This document shows, piece after piece, positions 8,742 through 17,020 of a DNA stretch of 37,514 bases. Location of the stretch: contig JAQUWT010000010.1 of assembly GCA_028692765.1 (NCBI GenBank), forward strand, positions 1 through 37,514, in the 5' to 3' direction. The notes beneath the pieces are model-generated. The model was not told the DNA's origin and searched no databases. It was given only the letters and a program-made list of their open reading frames with translations. Each line of letters opens with the position of its first letter. Within the stretch, counting starts at the first letter, position 1. The position numbers and the translations under genes were made by a program. This DNA comes from Patescibacteria group bacterium (lineage in GTDB: Bacteria; Patescibacteriota; Patescibacteriia; Patescibacteriales; UBA12465).

Positions 8742-11270
8742 ATGAAAAAAGAAAACAAAGATGTAAAAATTGAAAAAGAGGAAGATGACAATGGCGGCGT
8801 TTTATCTAACGGCCAGCGCCAGACTGACTTCGGCTTGATTCAAGATCAGCCCTTAGTGGAAGAAATGAGCCGCTCTTATTTGGAATATGCGATGAGCGTG
8901 ATTGTTTCCCGGGCCCTGCCGGATGTGCGCGACGGCTTAAAGCCGGTGCATCGCCGTATCTTGTACGCGATGTGGAGTATCGGCTTGAGGGCAAACGGCA
9001 AGTTCAGAAAATCGGCGACAGTGGTCGGTGAGGTTTTGGGTAAATATCATCCTCATGGCGACAGCGCTGTCTATGAATCAATGGTGCGCATGGCTCAGGA
9101 TTTTGCGATGCGCTATCCGCTGGTGCGCGGCCAGGGAAATTTTGGCTCTATGGACGGCGACAGTGCGGCGGCAATGCGCTATACGGAAGCGAAACTGGCC
9201 GGCATCGCCGAAGAAATGTTATTTGATATCGATAAAGATACGGTTGATTTTATCCCTAATTACGACGGCTCCCAGAAAGAGCCGCGGGTGCTTCCTGCCA
9301 AACTCCCGGCTTTGCTCTTAAATGGCACTATGGGTATTGCTGTCGGCATGTCGACCAATATTCCGCCGCATAATCTCGGCGAGTTGGTGCAGGCAATTTG
9401 TCATTTATTGGATAATCCGGAAGCCAGTATTGAAGATTTAATGCAGTTTGTTAAAGGTCCGGATTTTCCCACCGGCGGTATTATTTATAATCAAAAAGAT
9501 ATTTTGGCGGCTTACGCTACCGGCAAAGGCGGTATTGTTATCCGCGGCAAGGCAGAGATTGAAGAGCAGAAAGGCGGCAGTTTTCAGATAGTGGTAACGG
9601 AAATTCCTTATCAAGTCAATAAGGCCGATTTGGTGGAAAAAATTGCCGATTTAGTGAAAGAGAAAAAGCTTGACGGCATTAAAGCTTTGCGCGACGAGTC
9701 GGACAAGGATGGCGTGCGCATTGTGGCGGAATTAAAAAAAGACGCCTATCCCAAGAAAATCTTGAATGCTTTATATAAACATACTTCTTTGCAGACCAGT
9801 TTCCATGTAAATATGCTGGCTCTTGTTGATGGTATTCAGCCCAAGGTTTTGACTTTGAAGATGATTTTGGAAGAATATATCAAGCATCGGGAAGAAGTGG
9901 TCCGCCGCCGTACTCAATTCGAATTGAACAAGGCCAAAGATCGTTCGCATATTTTAGAAGGATTGCTGATTGCTTTAAAAAATATTGATGAGGTGATTAA
10001 GACTATTAAGGCCTCTAAAGACAAGGAAGTCGCCAAAGCGAATTTAATCAAGAAATTCAAGCTTTCAGAACGCCAGGCAGTCGCTATTTTGGAAATGAGG
10101 CTACAGAGTCTGGCTAATCTTGAACGTTTGAAGATTGAGCAGGAATGGGCGGAAAAACAGAAACTAATCAAGGAATTGGAAGGTATTTTGAAATCTATTG
10201 CCAAGATTCGCGGCATTATTAAAGATGAGATTACGGCTGTGGCCGATAAATTCGATAATCCCCGTCGGACGGCGGTGGTGGCTCATGGCGTGAAGGAATT
10301 TAGCTTGGAAGACTTGGTACCAAATGAAGAGACAATGGTGATGATGACCCGTGACGGCTATATCAAGCGTCTGGAGCCGGATACTTTCAAGGTGCAGGCG
10401 CGCGGCGGCAAAGGTGTAATGGGCTTAACCACTAAAGAGGAAGATACGGTGGAATTTATGTTCACCACTTTTACCCACAGCGATATCTTGTTCTTCACCA
10501 CTCGCGGCCGGGCTTTCCAATTAAAGGCGCACGAAATTCCTCAAGCTTCCCGTGTTGCTAAGGGCAACTCAATTGTCAATTTTTTGCAGTTGACCAGCGG
10601 CGAACAAGTTACTTCCGTTTTGCCGCTGGATAAGATTTTCGGCAGCAAATATCTATTCTTTGCCACCGAAAAGGGCTTAGTCAAGAAAGTCGAATTATCC
10701 GCTTTCAATAATGTCCGCCGCAGCGGCCTGATTGCGATTAAAATTAAAGAAGACGACCGTTTGATTTGGGCGAAGCCCACTTCCGGCAGCGACCATATTC
10801 AATTAGTGACAGCTAAGGGGCAGGCGATTCGCTTTAAGGAGACCGATGTCCGCGATATGGGCCGCAATGCCGCCGGTGTCTATGGCATTAGGCTGCATAA
10901 GGATGACGCGGTTGTCGGCATGGGCGTAGCTAAGACTGATAAAGAAAAAAAGAGAAATTATCAGATTCTGATTATTATGGCTAAAGGTTATGGTAAACGC
11001 ACCGATTTATCCTTATATAAGGTTCAGGGTCGGGGCGGCAGCGGTATTAAGACGGCCAAAGTGACCGATAAGACCGGCGATATTACCAATGCCTTCTTAG
11101 TCAATGCCGATGCGATGGAGAATCGCGATTTGATTATTATTTCCGATAACGGCCAGGTTATCCGTACTCCTTTTAAGACCGTCAGTGCTCTTGGCCGAGA
11201 TACTCAGGGTGTACGCATTATGCGCTTTAAAGACGATGAAGACCGAGTGTCCGGTGTTACCTGGATTTAG
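8742..11270 (+). CDS. gyrA: DNA gyrase subunit A, 842 aa
   Basis: This is the breakage-reunion subunit of DNA gyrase, which introduces negative supercoils together with GyrB. The active-site tyrosine is Tyr147 in MRYTEAK. The quinolone-determining region reads [11 protein letters not shown], with Ser108 and Glu112 at the positions of E. coli Ser83 and Asp87. The C-terminal DNA-wrapping domain holds a GyrA-box-like QARGGKG (552-558) and a degenerate QGRGGSG later, which supports gyrase over topoisomerase IV. I chose ATG 8742, one base after the preceding stop; an upstream in-frame ATG at 8655 would overlap the previous gene by 86 bases with a non-conserved, Arg-rich extension. The first 25 residues are charged and lineage-specific. 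A terminator follows at 11311. Confidence 0.96.
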   Translation: MKKENKDVKIEKEEDDNGGVLSNGQRQTDFGLIQDQPLVEEMSRSYLEYAMSVIVSRALPDVRDGLKPVHRRILYAMWSIGLRANGKFRKSATVVGEVLGKYHPHGDSAVYESMVRMAQDFAMRYPLVRGQGNFGSMDGDSAAAMRYTEAKLAGIAEEMLFDIDKDTVDFIPNYDGSQKEPRVLPAKLPALLLNGTMGIAVGMSTNIPPHNLGELVQAICHLLDNPEASIEDLMQFVKGPDFPTGGIIYNQKDILAAYATGKGGIVIRGKAEIEEQKGGSFQIVVTEIPYQVNKADLVEKIADLVKEKKLDGIKALRDESDKDGVRIVAELKKDAYPKKILNALYKHTSLQTSFHVNMLALVDGIQPKVLTLKMILEEYIKHREEVVRRRTQFELNKAKDRSHILEGLLIALKNIDEVIKTIKASKDKEVAKANLIKKFKLSERQAVAILEMRLQSLANLERLKIEQEWAEKQKLIKELEGILKSIAKIRGIIKDEITAVADKFDNPRRTAVVAHGVKEFSLEDLVPNEETMVMMTRDGYIKRLEPDTFKVQARGGKGVMGLTTKEEDTVEFMFTTFTHSDILFFTTRGRAFQLKAHEIPQASRVAKGNSIVNFLQLTSGEQVTSVLPLDKIFGSKYLFFATEKGLVKKVELSAFNNVRRSGLIAIKIKEDDRLIWAKPTSGSDHIQLVTAKGQAIRFKETDVRDMGRNAAGVYGIRLHKDDAVVGMGVAKTDKEKKRNYQILIIMAKGYGKRTDLSLYKVQGRGGSGIKTAKVTDKTGDITNAFLVNADAMENRDLIIISDNGQVIRTPFKTVSALGRDTQGVRIMRFKDDEDRVSGVTWI

Positions 11271-11310
11271 GATTTTATTAAAATTTGAAAAAATAAAATT
11301 ATTTAAATTA

Positions 11311-11339
11311 AAAAAGCTGTCTTGAAAAGACAGCTTTTT
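11311..11339 (+). terminator. Rho-independent terminator after gyrA
   Basis: A 12-bp perfect stem pairs 11311-11322 with 11328-11339 around the loop TGAAA. Its 3' side ends in five T. It separates the gyrA operon from rmuC. Confidence 0.88.
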
Positions 11340-11366
11340 GTGAAAAAAATAAAACTGGGCTATAAT
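11338..11366 (+). promoter_or_regulatory. rmuC promoter, probably leaderless
   Basis: TTGTGA (11338-11343) overlaps the end of the gyrA terminator. A perfect TATAAT stands 17 bases on at 11361-11366. The expected start, near 11373, is only about three bases from the rmuC ATG at 11376, so the transcript would have almost no leader. Confidence 0.6.
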
Positions 11367-11375
11367 TACAAGTAT

Positions 11376-12497
11376 ATGGACAACACTATCTTAATTTCAA
11401 TTTTTGTTTTAATTTTAGCCGGTTTAAGTGTGGTGATTGCGCTTTTGGTGAAGAAAAAGTCGCCGGCCAATGATTTGCAGTCGGTGGCGATGCTAGAGCG
11501 CTTGGCCCAGCAATCGGAAAAGCTGTCGCAACTGGCTGTCCAGAATACAGAATTAAGGCAAGAATTAGATAAAAAATTAAGCGAAACCCATCGCGCCAGC
11601 CAAGGGCAGTTTGAACAGACCACCAGAGTTATCCAAGGCATTACCGGACAGTCAGCCAAATTAATTGCTGAGGTTACCGAGAAATTGGCTAAGCTTGATG
11701 AAACCAATAAGCAGGTGGTAAATTTTTCTTCGCAACTGCAAAGCTTGCAGGATATTTTAAAGAATCCCAAACAGCGCGGTGTTTTGGGGGAGTATTATTT
11801 GGAAGAAACCTTGAAAAATGTCTTGCCGCCCAAGTCTTATGCTTTGCAATATTCTCTCGGCCGGAATGAAAAAACAGATAAGGATTTGATTGTCGATGCG
11901 GTCGTGTTTGTGAAGGATAAAATCATTCCGGTCGATGCCAAATTTTCTTTGGAAAATTATGAGCGCTTGTTAAATACCAGCGACCCGGAAGCGCGTAAGA
12001 AAATTGAAGCGCAATTTAAGCAAGATTTAAAAAATCGTATCGATGAAACCGCTAAATATGTCTTGCCGGAAAGAGGCACCTTGGAATTTGCATTTATGTT
12101 TATTCCCTCGGAAGCTATTTATTATGATTTGTTGGTTAACTCTGTCGGAGCGGTTAAAGTCAATACCCGCGATTTGATTGAATATGCGTTCCGCGACAAA
12201 AAAGTTATCATCGTTTCCCCCACTTCTTTCTTGGCTTACTTGCAGACGGTTTTGCAAGGTTTAAAAGCGATGCAGATTGAAGAAAAGGCTAAAGAGATTA
12301 AGGCCAATATTGAAAAACTGGGCAAACATATGCTCAGTTATGATGAGTTTTTACGCAAGCTCGGCGGCAGCTTGTCGACGACCGTTAATCATTATAATAA
12401 TGCTTACAATGAGTTTAAAAAGATTGATAAGGATGTTATTAAAATCAGCGGCGGCAAAAGCGATATCGAACCTTTGAAAATTGAACGACCAAAATAA
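11376..12497 (+). CDS. rmuC: RmuC-family protein, 373 aa
   Basis: RmuC proteins are membrane-anchored and predicted nucleases; E. coli RmuC limits recombination at inverted repeats. Residues 4-23 form an N-terminal membrane anchor, followed by a coiled coil (about 30-125) and the RmuC core with GVLGEYYLEETLKNVLP, DLIVDAVVF and PVDAKFSLENYERLL, then FMFIPSEAIYYDLL and VIIVSPTSFLAYLQT. The Asp and Lys of VDAKF resemble a PD-(D/E)xK site. I chose ATG 11376; an upstream ATG at 11322 lies inside the terminator hairpin and would give a basic extension before the anchor. The nucleotidyltransferase-fold gene follows after 5 bases. Confidence 0.93.
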   Translation: MDNTILISIFVLILAGLSVVIALLVKKKSPANDLQSVAMLERLAQQSEKLSQLAVQNTELRQELDKKLSETHRASQGQFEQTTRVIQGITGQSAKLIAEVTEKLAKLDETNKQVVNFSSQLQSLQDILKNPKQRGVLGEYYLEETLKNVLPPKSYALQYSLGRNEKTDKDLIVDAVVFVKDKIIPVDAKFSLENYERLLNTSDPEARKKIEAQFKQDLKNRIDETAKYVLPERGTLEFAFMFIPSEAIYYDLLVNSVGAVKVNTRDLIEYAFRDKKVIIVSPTSFLAYLQTVLQGLKAMQIEEKAKEIKANIEKLGKHMLSYDEFLRKLGGSLSTTVNHYNNAYNEFKKIDKDVIKISGGKSDIEPLKIERPK

Positions 12498-12502
12498 GGA
12501 TT

Positions 12503-13450
12503 ATGGCCGGAAGATTGGAAAATTTAAGCGGATTAGAGGAGGCGATTTTGAAAATCATTGTCTTTTTTGACATGTTTTCCTATCCCTTAACCGCCTATGA
12601 ATTATGGCGTTATTTAAGCGTGCCGGCTGATTTTTCCGATACCGAAGCCGTTGCCAAAACTTTAGCGGTTAAAGGCTATTTAGGGAGTCGGCAGGGTTTT
12701 TATTTCTTGCCGGGCCAGGATTCTTTAATCTCTGTGCGCAAGCAGCGTTATCATTATACTAACCGTAAATTGAAGATTGCGCGCCGGGCCGTGCGCTTGT
12801 TTCGTTTGTTGCCGACAGTTGAGTTTGCCGCCTTAAGCAATCTTATTGGCCGTCATAATTTGCGCGATGGCAGTGATATCGATATTTTTATCATTTCTAA
12901 GGAAAATAGGATTTGGATTACGCGTCTATTTTGCGCCGGTTTGATGAAATTATTGCGCCAGCGTCCGACTCCGGAAAAAAAGCGCGACAAGATTTGCCTG
13001 AGCTTCTATGTGGACGGAGATCATTTGGATTTAAGTTCTATGGCTGATGGCGATGACGATTATTATTTTCATTTTTGGCTGGCTGGCCTTTATCCTTTAT
13101 ATGATGCCGGCGCTTACCATCATCAATTAATGCAAGCTAATGTTTGGCTGAAAAAGTATCTGCCCAACGGCGATTTTGTCGTTAATAACCAATCGTACCG
13201 CGAATCTCCCCGTTATTGGCTAAAGACTCGTTTGGTTTTAAAATTTTGGCGGAAATCTTGCGACTATTTGGAAAAACTCGCCGCCCGCTTGCAAATGAGG
13301 ATTATGCCTGCCGCTTTGAAGGATAAGGCCAATCTTGATTCTCGCGTGATTATCAAGCCGGGCATCTTAAAATTATATTTAGTGGACAGGCGCCGGGAAT
13401 TTGCTCGGCGTTATCAAGAGCGCTTGCGCCGTTTATTCCATGTTGCATAA
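12503..13450 (+). CDS. Nucleotidyltransferase-fold protein with winged-helix N-terminus, 315 aa
   Basis: Residues 10-70 look like a winged-helix DNA-binding or interaction domain (EEAILKIIVFFDMFSYPL). The centre carries a DNA polymerase-beta-type nucleotidyltransferase motif, RDGSDIDIFI, with Gly123-Ser124 and the metal-binding pair Asp125 and Asp127. A third acidic residue may be Asp176 in DGDHLDLSS. The C-terminal 100 residues are helical and basic. The substrate could be a nucleic acid, a small molecule such as an aminoglycoside-like compound, or a protein; I cannot say. It overlaps the O-antigen-ligase-like gene by 11 bases, so the two are translationally coupled, which may hint at a role in surface polymer work. 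An AAGGA two bases before the ATG is too close to be a useful Shine-Dalgarno. Confidence 0.75.
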   Translation: MAGRLENLSGLEEAILKIIVFFDMFSYPLTAYELWRYLSVPADFSDTEAVAKTLAVKGYLGSRQGFYFLPGQDSLISVRKQRYHYTNRKLKIARRAVRLFRLLPTVEFAALSNLIGRHNLRDGSDIDIFIISKENRIWITRLFCAGLMKLLRQRPTPEKKRDKICLSFYVDGDHLDLSSMADGDDDYYFHFWLAGLYPLYDAGAYHHQLMQANVWLKKYLPNGDFVVNNQSYRESPRYWLKTRLVLKFWRKSCDYLEKLAARLQMRIMPAALKDKANLDSRVIIKPGILKLYLVDRRREFARRYQERLRRLFHVA

Positions 13451-14705
13451 ATTGGCAGAAAAATTGAGTTTTATTTTTTTACTGGCCGGCGCCTTTTTTT
13501 TGCCTTGGCAGACAAAGTTAATTTGGCTTCCTAGTTGGAGTAATTATTGGGAGGTATCTTTTTTTGTGGCGGTCATTTTTATTTGTTTGTTTGTTATTTT
13601 TTTTATCTTATCAGGCCGTCTGAGCCGCTTTGATTTAAGATATATTTTAGAAAAAGAGCGTCCTTTACTATTAGTTTTTTTAATTCTTTTATTGGCCGCT
13701 TTTGTTTCCGCCGGTTTTTCTTCTTTGCCAATTCTTTCTCTATACCGCTGGTTTTTGATATTGCTGGCTGTCATATTTTTTTACAGTTTGCGGAAGCTTC
13801 CCGACAGCTGGCGTTGGTATTTTATTGGCGCTATTTTATTATCTCTCCTAGTGCAGGCGCTGATAGGGCTGTTTCAGTTCTACACTCAGATTTCTTTTGT
13901 CAGTTCTTGGCTGGGCATGGCCGTCCATCATGCCGGTGATTTAGGGGCCGCGGTTATAGAAACCGCTGATGGCCGTTGGCTCAGGGCCTACGGCGCCAGC
14001 GACCATCCCAATGTTTTTGGAGGCTTGATGGCTTTAGGCGCCCTCATTTCTCTTTATTTAATTTTGAACGCTCATTTCACCAAAGTCAGGCCGGTTTTTT
14101 TGGTTCTATATTTTTTGTTTTTAAGCGCCCTCTTGGTTTCTTTTTCCCGCGCCGCTCTAGTCGCCTTAGCGGTCGGCTTGTTATTGATGGCTTGGGAATG
14201 GAGGCTTCTTCGGCGCCTTAGTCGTCGGACTCTTTTGGCCTTCTTGGCTTTGTCTTTTTTAGTATTGTCTCTTTTTGCCTGGCAATATTCTGACTTATTT
14301 AGTGCTCGCGCCAATCTCAATAATCGCTTGGAAACAATGTCTCTTAATGAGCGAGCAGAATTCAATCAGCGGGCGTGGCGGGATTTCAGGGGGCATCCAT
14401 TTTTTGGGGTGGGCTTGGGCGCTTCCACTTTTTTTGATTATTCGCACTCAATTGATTATGGTCGGCCTGGTTATGCTTGGAAATATCAACCCGCTCATGA
14501 TTATTGGTTGTTAGTGGCGGCTGAGGGCGGATTGATATTTGTCGGGGCTTGGCTTTTTATTTGGTTGATGGTTTATAAAAAAAGCCGGGAGCACCGGCTC
14601 TTCGGCTTATTGGCGGCGGTATTATTTTTAAGTTTGTTTGATCACTGGCTTTTTAGCCTGCCTTTGTCGGTTTTTTGGCTTTTAAGCTTGTTTGCCCTGA
14701 TATGA
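13440..14705 (+). CDS. O-antigen ligase / polymerase-like membrane protein, 421 aa
   Basis: About ten or more transmembrane helices are visible across the protein. The Wzy_C-type signature is present: YGASDHPNVFGGLMALG near residues 185-200 sits in the first large loop. A second conserved stretch, GHPFFGVGLG (about 318), precedes the loop with PAHDYWLLVAAEGG. Family members transfer or polymerise lipid-linked glycans at the outer face of the cytoplasmic membrane, such as O-antigen, cell-wall glycopolymers or S-layer glycans. CPR cells usually lack an LPS outer membrane, so a surface glycopolymer or protein-glycan ligase is more likely; this is inference. I chose ATG 13440, which overlaps the previous gene by 11 bases. 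The 3' end overlaps a minus-strand gene by 64 bases. Confidence 0.85.
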   Translation: MLHKLAEKLSFIFLLAGAFFLPWQTKLIWLPSWSNYWEVSFFVAVIFICLFVIFFILSGRLSRFDLRYILEKERPLLLVFLILLLAAFVSAGFSSLPILSLYRWFLILLAVIFFYSLRKLPDSWRWYFIGAILLSLLVQALIGLFQFYTQISFVSSWLGMAVHHAGDLGAAVIETADGRWLRAYGASDHPNVFGGLMALGALISLYLILNAHFTKVRPVFLVLYFLFLSALLVSFSRAALVALAVGLLLMAWEWRLLRRLSRRTLLAFLALSFLVLSLFAWQYSDLFSARANLNNRLETMSLNERAEFNQRAWRDFRGHPFFGVGLGASTFFDYSHSIDYGRPGYAWKYQPAHDYWLLVAAEGGLIFVGAWLFIWLMVYKKSREHRLFGLLAAVLFLSLFDHWLFSLPLSVFWLLSLFALI

Positions 14706-14944
14706 TAATTATTCTGGAGCAGCATTAAATCGTCTCTTAAATTGCGGAAGGCTTTTTTTATCAGGTGGCGTTCGTTAGCGGGCGCTTTTTTTATTTCTGA
14801 ATCCAGCCTTTTTTCGATTAAGGAAATTAGAGTAGCCGCTGTTCCGAAGTAGTCGTTATTATCCACGTGAAATTTAACGCTGCCGGCATCTTTGAGTAGG
14901 CGTCTTTTTTTGGATAAATTATAATTGTCAGGTGAAGTTGCCAT
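14642..14944 (-). CDS. Small hypothetical protein downstream of radC, 100 aa
   Basis: The frame starts at ATG 14944, sharing one base with the radC stop (TAATG), which suggests coupled translation. The peptide is soluble and mostly helical, with a conserved-looking core FHVDNNDYFGTAATLISLIE and a basic Lys/Arg/Gln tail. No membrane segment, signal peptide or Cys is present. Its last 64 bases lie antisense to the coding end of the O-antigen-ligase-like gene. I do not recognise the family. The support for a real gene is its coupling to radC and its protein-like composition; the overlap is the main reason for doubt. Confidence 0.65.
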   Translation of the reverse strand: MATSPDNYNLSKKRRLLKDAGSVKFHVDNNDYFGTAATLISLIEKRLDSEIKKAPANERHLIKKAFRNLRDDLMLLQNNYHIRANKLKSQKTDKGRLKSQ

Positions 14945-15660
14945 TAGATGATGCTGATATATTTATTATCGCCGATTATTAAATGGTCAAGAATCTCAAT
15001 ATCCAGGATATTGCCGGCCGCCAGGAGATTGCTGGTTATTTCTGCATCTTCCCGGCTTGATTTTAAGACGCCGGAAGGGTGGTTGTGGGCAATAATGATA
15101 GCGCTGGCGCCATATTCTAAGGCCGGACGGAAAACTTCGCGCGCCTGTACCAAGGAGGCGTCAATGGTGCCGATAGAAATAACTTCATCATGAATGAGCT
15201 GGTAATGGTTATTGAGATAGAGACCGCGGAATTGTTCTTTTTTCAAGGCGCCCATATCTTTAAGATAGGCAAAGGCTTGGGCGGCGTTGCGGATTGTAAT
15301 CAATCCGCCTGGTTTTTTTTGAAATAAGCGTCGGCCGAGTTCGAAACAGGCGACAATTTGGCAGGCTTTTGCTTCCGGTAATTTCAACTCTTTCACAATT
15401 GCCAGCGGGTCCTTTTGGGCGGCAATCGCTTTTTCTCCGTATTCGCGCAATAATCTGGAGGCCATGGAGAATACTTCTTCCCGTTTGGTGCCGACACCCA
15501 GAACTACCGCCAAAAGTTCAGCCAAACTGAGAGCGCCGACGCCGTCGCTAATCATTTTTTCTCGCGGCTTTTCACCTTCGGCCATATCGCGGACGCGTTT
15601 GATTTCATAAGCGCGGCCGTGTCCGGCGGGGTGATTATTTTTTTGTAGGCGATAGGGCAT
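14944..15660 (-). CDS. radC: RadC / JAB-domain protein, 238 aa
   Basis: RadC-family proteins combine a helix-hairpin-helix-like N-terminus with a JAMM/MPN metalloprotease-like fold. The N-terminal half shows MAEGEKPREKM and LSLAELLAVVLGVGT. The C-terminal half holds the zinc site AHNHPSG: His192, His194 and, after ten residues, Asp205, with Glu159 likely as the upstream acid. Despite the name, a role in DNA repair was withdrawn for E. coli RadC and the biochemical function is unsettled. The promoter is divergent from that of the M16 peptidase gene. Confidence 0.95.
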   Translation of the reverse strand: MPYRLQKNNHPAGHGRAYEIKRVRDMAEGEKPREKMISDGVGALSLAELLAVVLGVGTKREEVFSMASRLLREYGEKAIAAQKDPLAIVKELKLPEAKACQIVACFELGRRLFQKKPGGLITIRNAAQAFAYLKDMGALKKEQFRGLYLNNHYQLIHDEVISIGTIDASLVQAREVFRPALEYGASAIIIAHNHPSGVLKSSREDAEITSNLLAAGNILDIEILDHLIIGDNKYISII

Positions 15661-15695
15661 ATCGTTAAAGATTAAAGATTTTTACTTCGCTTTCC

Positions 15696-15723
15696 ATTAT
15701 ATCAGAGATGTGTTAAATTTAAA
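15696..15723 (-). promoter_or_regulatory. radC promoter (extended -10)
   Basis: On the minus strand TGATATAAT (15696-15704) gives a perfect extended -10. A weak TTTAAA -35 (15718-15723) lies 16 bases upstream. Predicted start is near 15689, about 29 bases before the radC ATG. It interleaves with the opposing M16 peptidase promoter. Confidence 0.65.
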
Positions 15724-15730
15724 ATATAAT
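15702..15730 (+). promoter_or_regulatory. M16 peptidase promoter, probably leaderless
   Basis: A perfect TATAAT (15725-15730) sits 8 bases before the ATG at 15738, so the expected start falls at about 15737. No good -35 is present at 16-18 bases (TCAGAG-like). The -35 regions of this and the radC promoter overlap, so one polymerase should exclude the other. Confidence 0.5.
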
Positions 15731-15737
15731 TTTTCAT

Positions 15738-17012
15738 ATGTTTAAACATCAAAAAATACTTTTGTCAAATAAAATTCCTTTAATATTAGCACTAATGTCG
15801 GGAGTAAAGACCGCCACGGCCTTGGTCATGGTCAAGACCGGCTCCAAATACGAGAAAAAAGAGGAGAGTGGTCTCTCTCATTTCTTGGAGCACATGTTTT
15901 TTAAGGGAACATTGAAAAGACCGGATACTTTATCGCTGTCGGCTGAGTTGGATGCGCTCGGCGGCGAGTATAATGCTTTTACCTCGAAAGAATATACCGG
16001 CTATTATGTAAAAACGGCTGCCGGCAAATTAGATTGCGCTTTAGAAATATTGGGAGACATGCTGAATAATTCTAAATTTGATGCCATTGAAATCGAGCGT
16101 GAAAAAGGGGTGATTATTGAGGAGTTAAACATGTATGAGGATAATCCGATGATGCATGTCGAAGATGTCTTGGAATCTTGTCTGTATGGCGACACTCCCG
16201 CCGGCTGGGACACTATCGGTACCAAGAAAAACATTCGCGCTTTCAAGCGTGCAGATTTTTTACGTTATTTTCGCCGCCAGTATGGCGCGAACAGTATTGC
16301 GGTAATTCTAAGCGGTTCTATCCGTCCGGCTGATAAGGCGGCGGCGCTAAAGATTTTTGGAAATTTTCCGTTGAATGCTTGGCGGAATAAGATAGCCGTG
16401 AAGGAGAAGCAAGAGCGGCCCTCTTTAAAAATAGTAAATAAGAAAACCGACCAGATTAATCTGGCTCTAGCGTTGCGGACAGTGCCGGTGGGGCACGTGC
16501 AAGAGCTAGCCCTGAAGCTTTTGAGTGTTATTCTGGGAGGGTCGATGAGTTCGCGTTTATTTATTTCTTTGCGTGAACGTTCCGGTCTGGCCTATTATGT
16601 AAAAACAACGGCAGAATTTTATACTGACTCCGGATATTTAAGCACTCAGGCCGGTGTGCCCAAGGGGAAAGCGGAAGAAGCGGTAAAAATCATCCTTTCA
16701 GAATATCGCAAAATAGCCTCGGAAGACGTGCCGGCGGCAGAGTTGGCTCGGGCTAAAGATATTATTTCCGGACGATTATTGATGCAGCTTGAGGCTAGTG
16801 ATGAAGTCGCCAGTTGGTATGGACGTCAGGTCGTTTTACGCGAACGCCTAAGCAATCCGGATGAATTAGAGAAAAAATTGCGTTCTCTAAGTGCTAGTGA
16901 TATTAGAAAAGCGGCAATGATGGTAATGAAAAATAAGGGTTTGAACTTGGCCATCATCGGCCAGATTTCCAGTTTAGAAAAAAAGTCTATTAAGGCCGCT
17001 TTGAAATTATAA
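15738..17012 (+). CDS. M16-family zinc peptidase, 424 aa
   Basis: An inverzincin-type peptidase related to mitochondrial processing peptidase beta and bacterial PqqL/YmxG. The active site reads HFLEH (His48, Glu51, His52), and the distal zinc ligand Glu129 lies exactly 76 residues after His52. The C-terminal half shows the second M16 fold with LRERSGLAYYVKTTAEFYTDSGYL, including the R-x(n)-Y-type substrate-contact motif. At 424 residues it is the single-chain two-domain form that works as a dimer. No signal peptide is seen, so it should be cytoplasmic. The helicase-nuclease gene follows after 8 bases. Confidence 0.95.
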   Translation: MFKHQKILLSNKIPLILALMSGVKTATALVMVKTGSKYEKKEESGLSHFLEHMFFKGTLKRPDTLSLSAELDALGGEYNAFTSKEYTGYYVKTAAGKLDCALEILGDMLNNSKFDAIEIEREKGVIIEELNMYEDNPMMHVEDVLESCLYGDTPAGWDTIGTKKNIRAFKRADFLRYFRRQYGANSIAVILSGSIRPADKAAALKIFGNFPLNAWRNKIAVKEKQERPSLKIVNKKTDQINLALALRTVPVGHVQELALKLLSVILGGSMSSRLFISLRERSGLAYYVKTTAEFYTDSGYLSTQAGVPKGKAEEAVKIILSEYRKIASEDVPAAELARAKDIISGRLLMQLEASDEVASWYGRQVVLRERLSNPDELEKKLRSLSASDIRKAAMMVMKNKGLNLAIIGQISSLEKKSIKAALKL

Positions 17013-17020
17013 GATTTTTT

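Noticed and set aside
11322-11375. Upstream in-frame start for rmuC
   Set aside because: It falls inside the gyrA terminator hairpin and upstream of the rmuC -10 box.
13401-13439. Upstream in-frame start for the O-antigen-ligase-like gene
   Set aside because: The extension overlaps the previous gene further and lacks a membrane-protein start; ATG 13440 begins just before the first helix.
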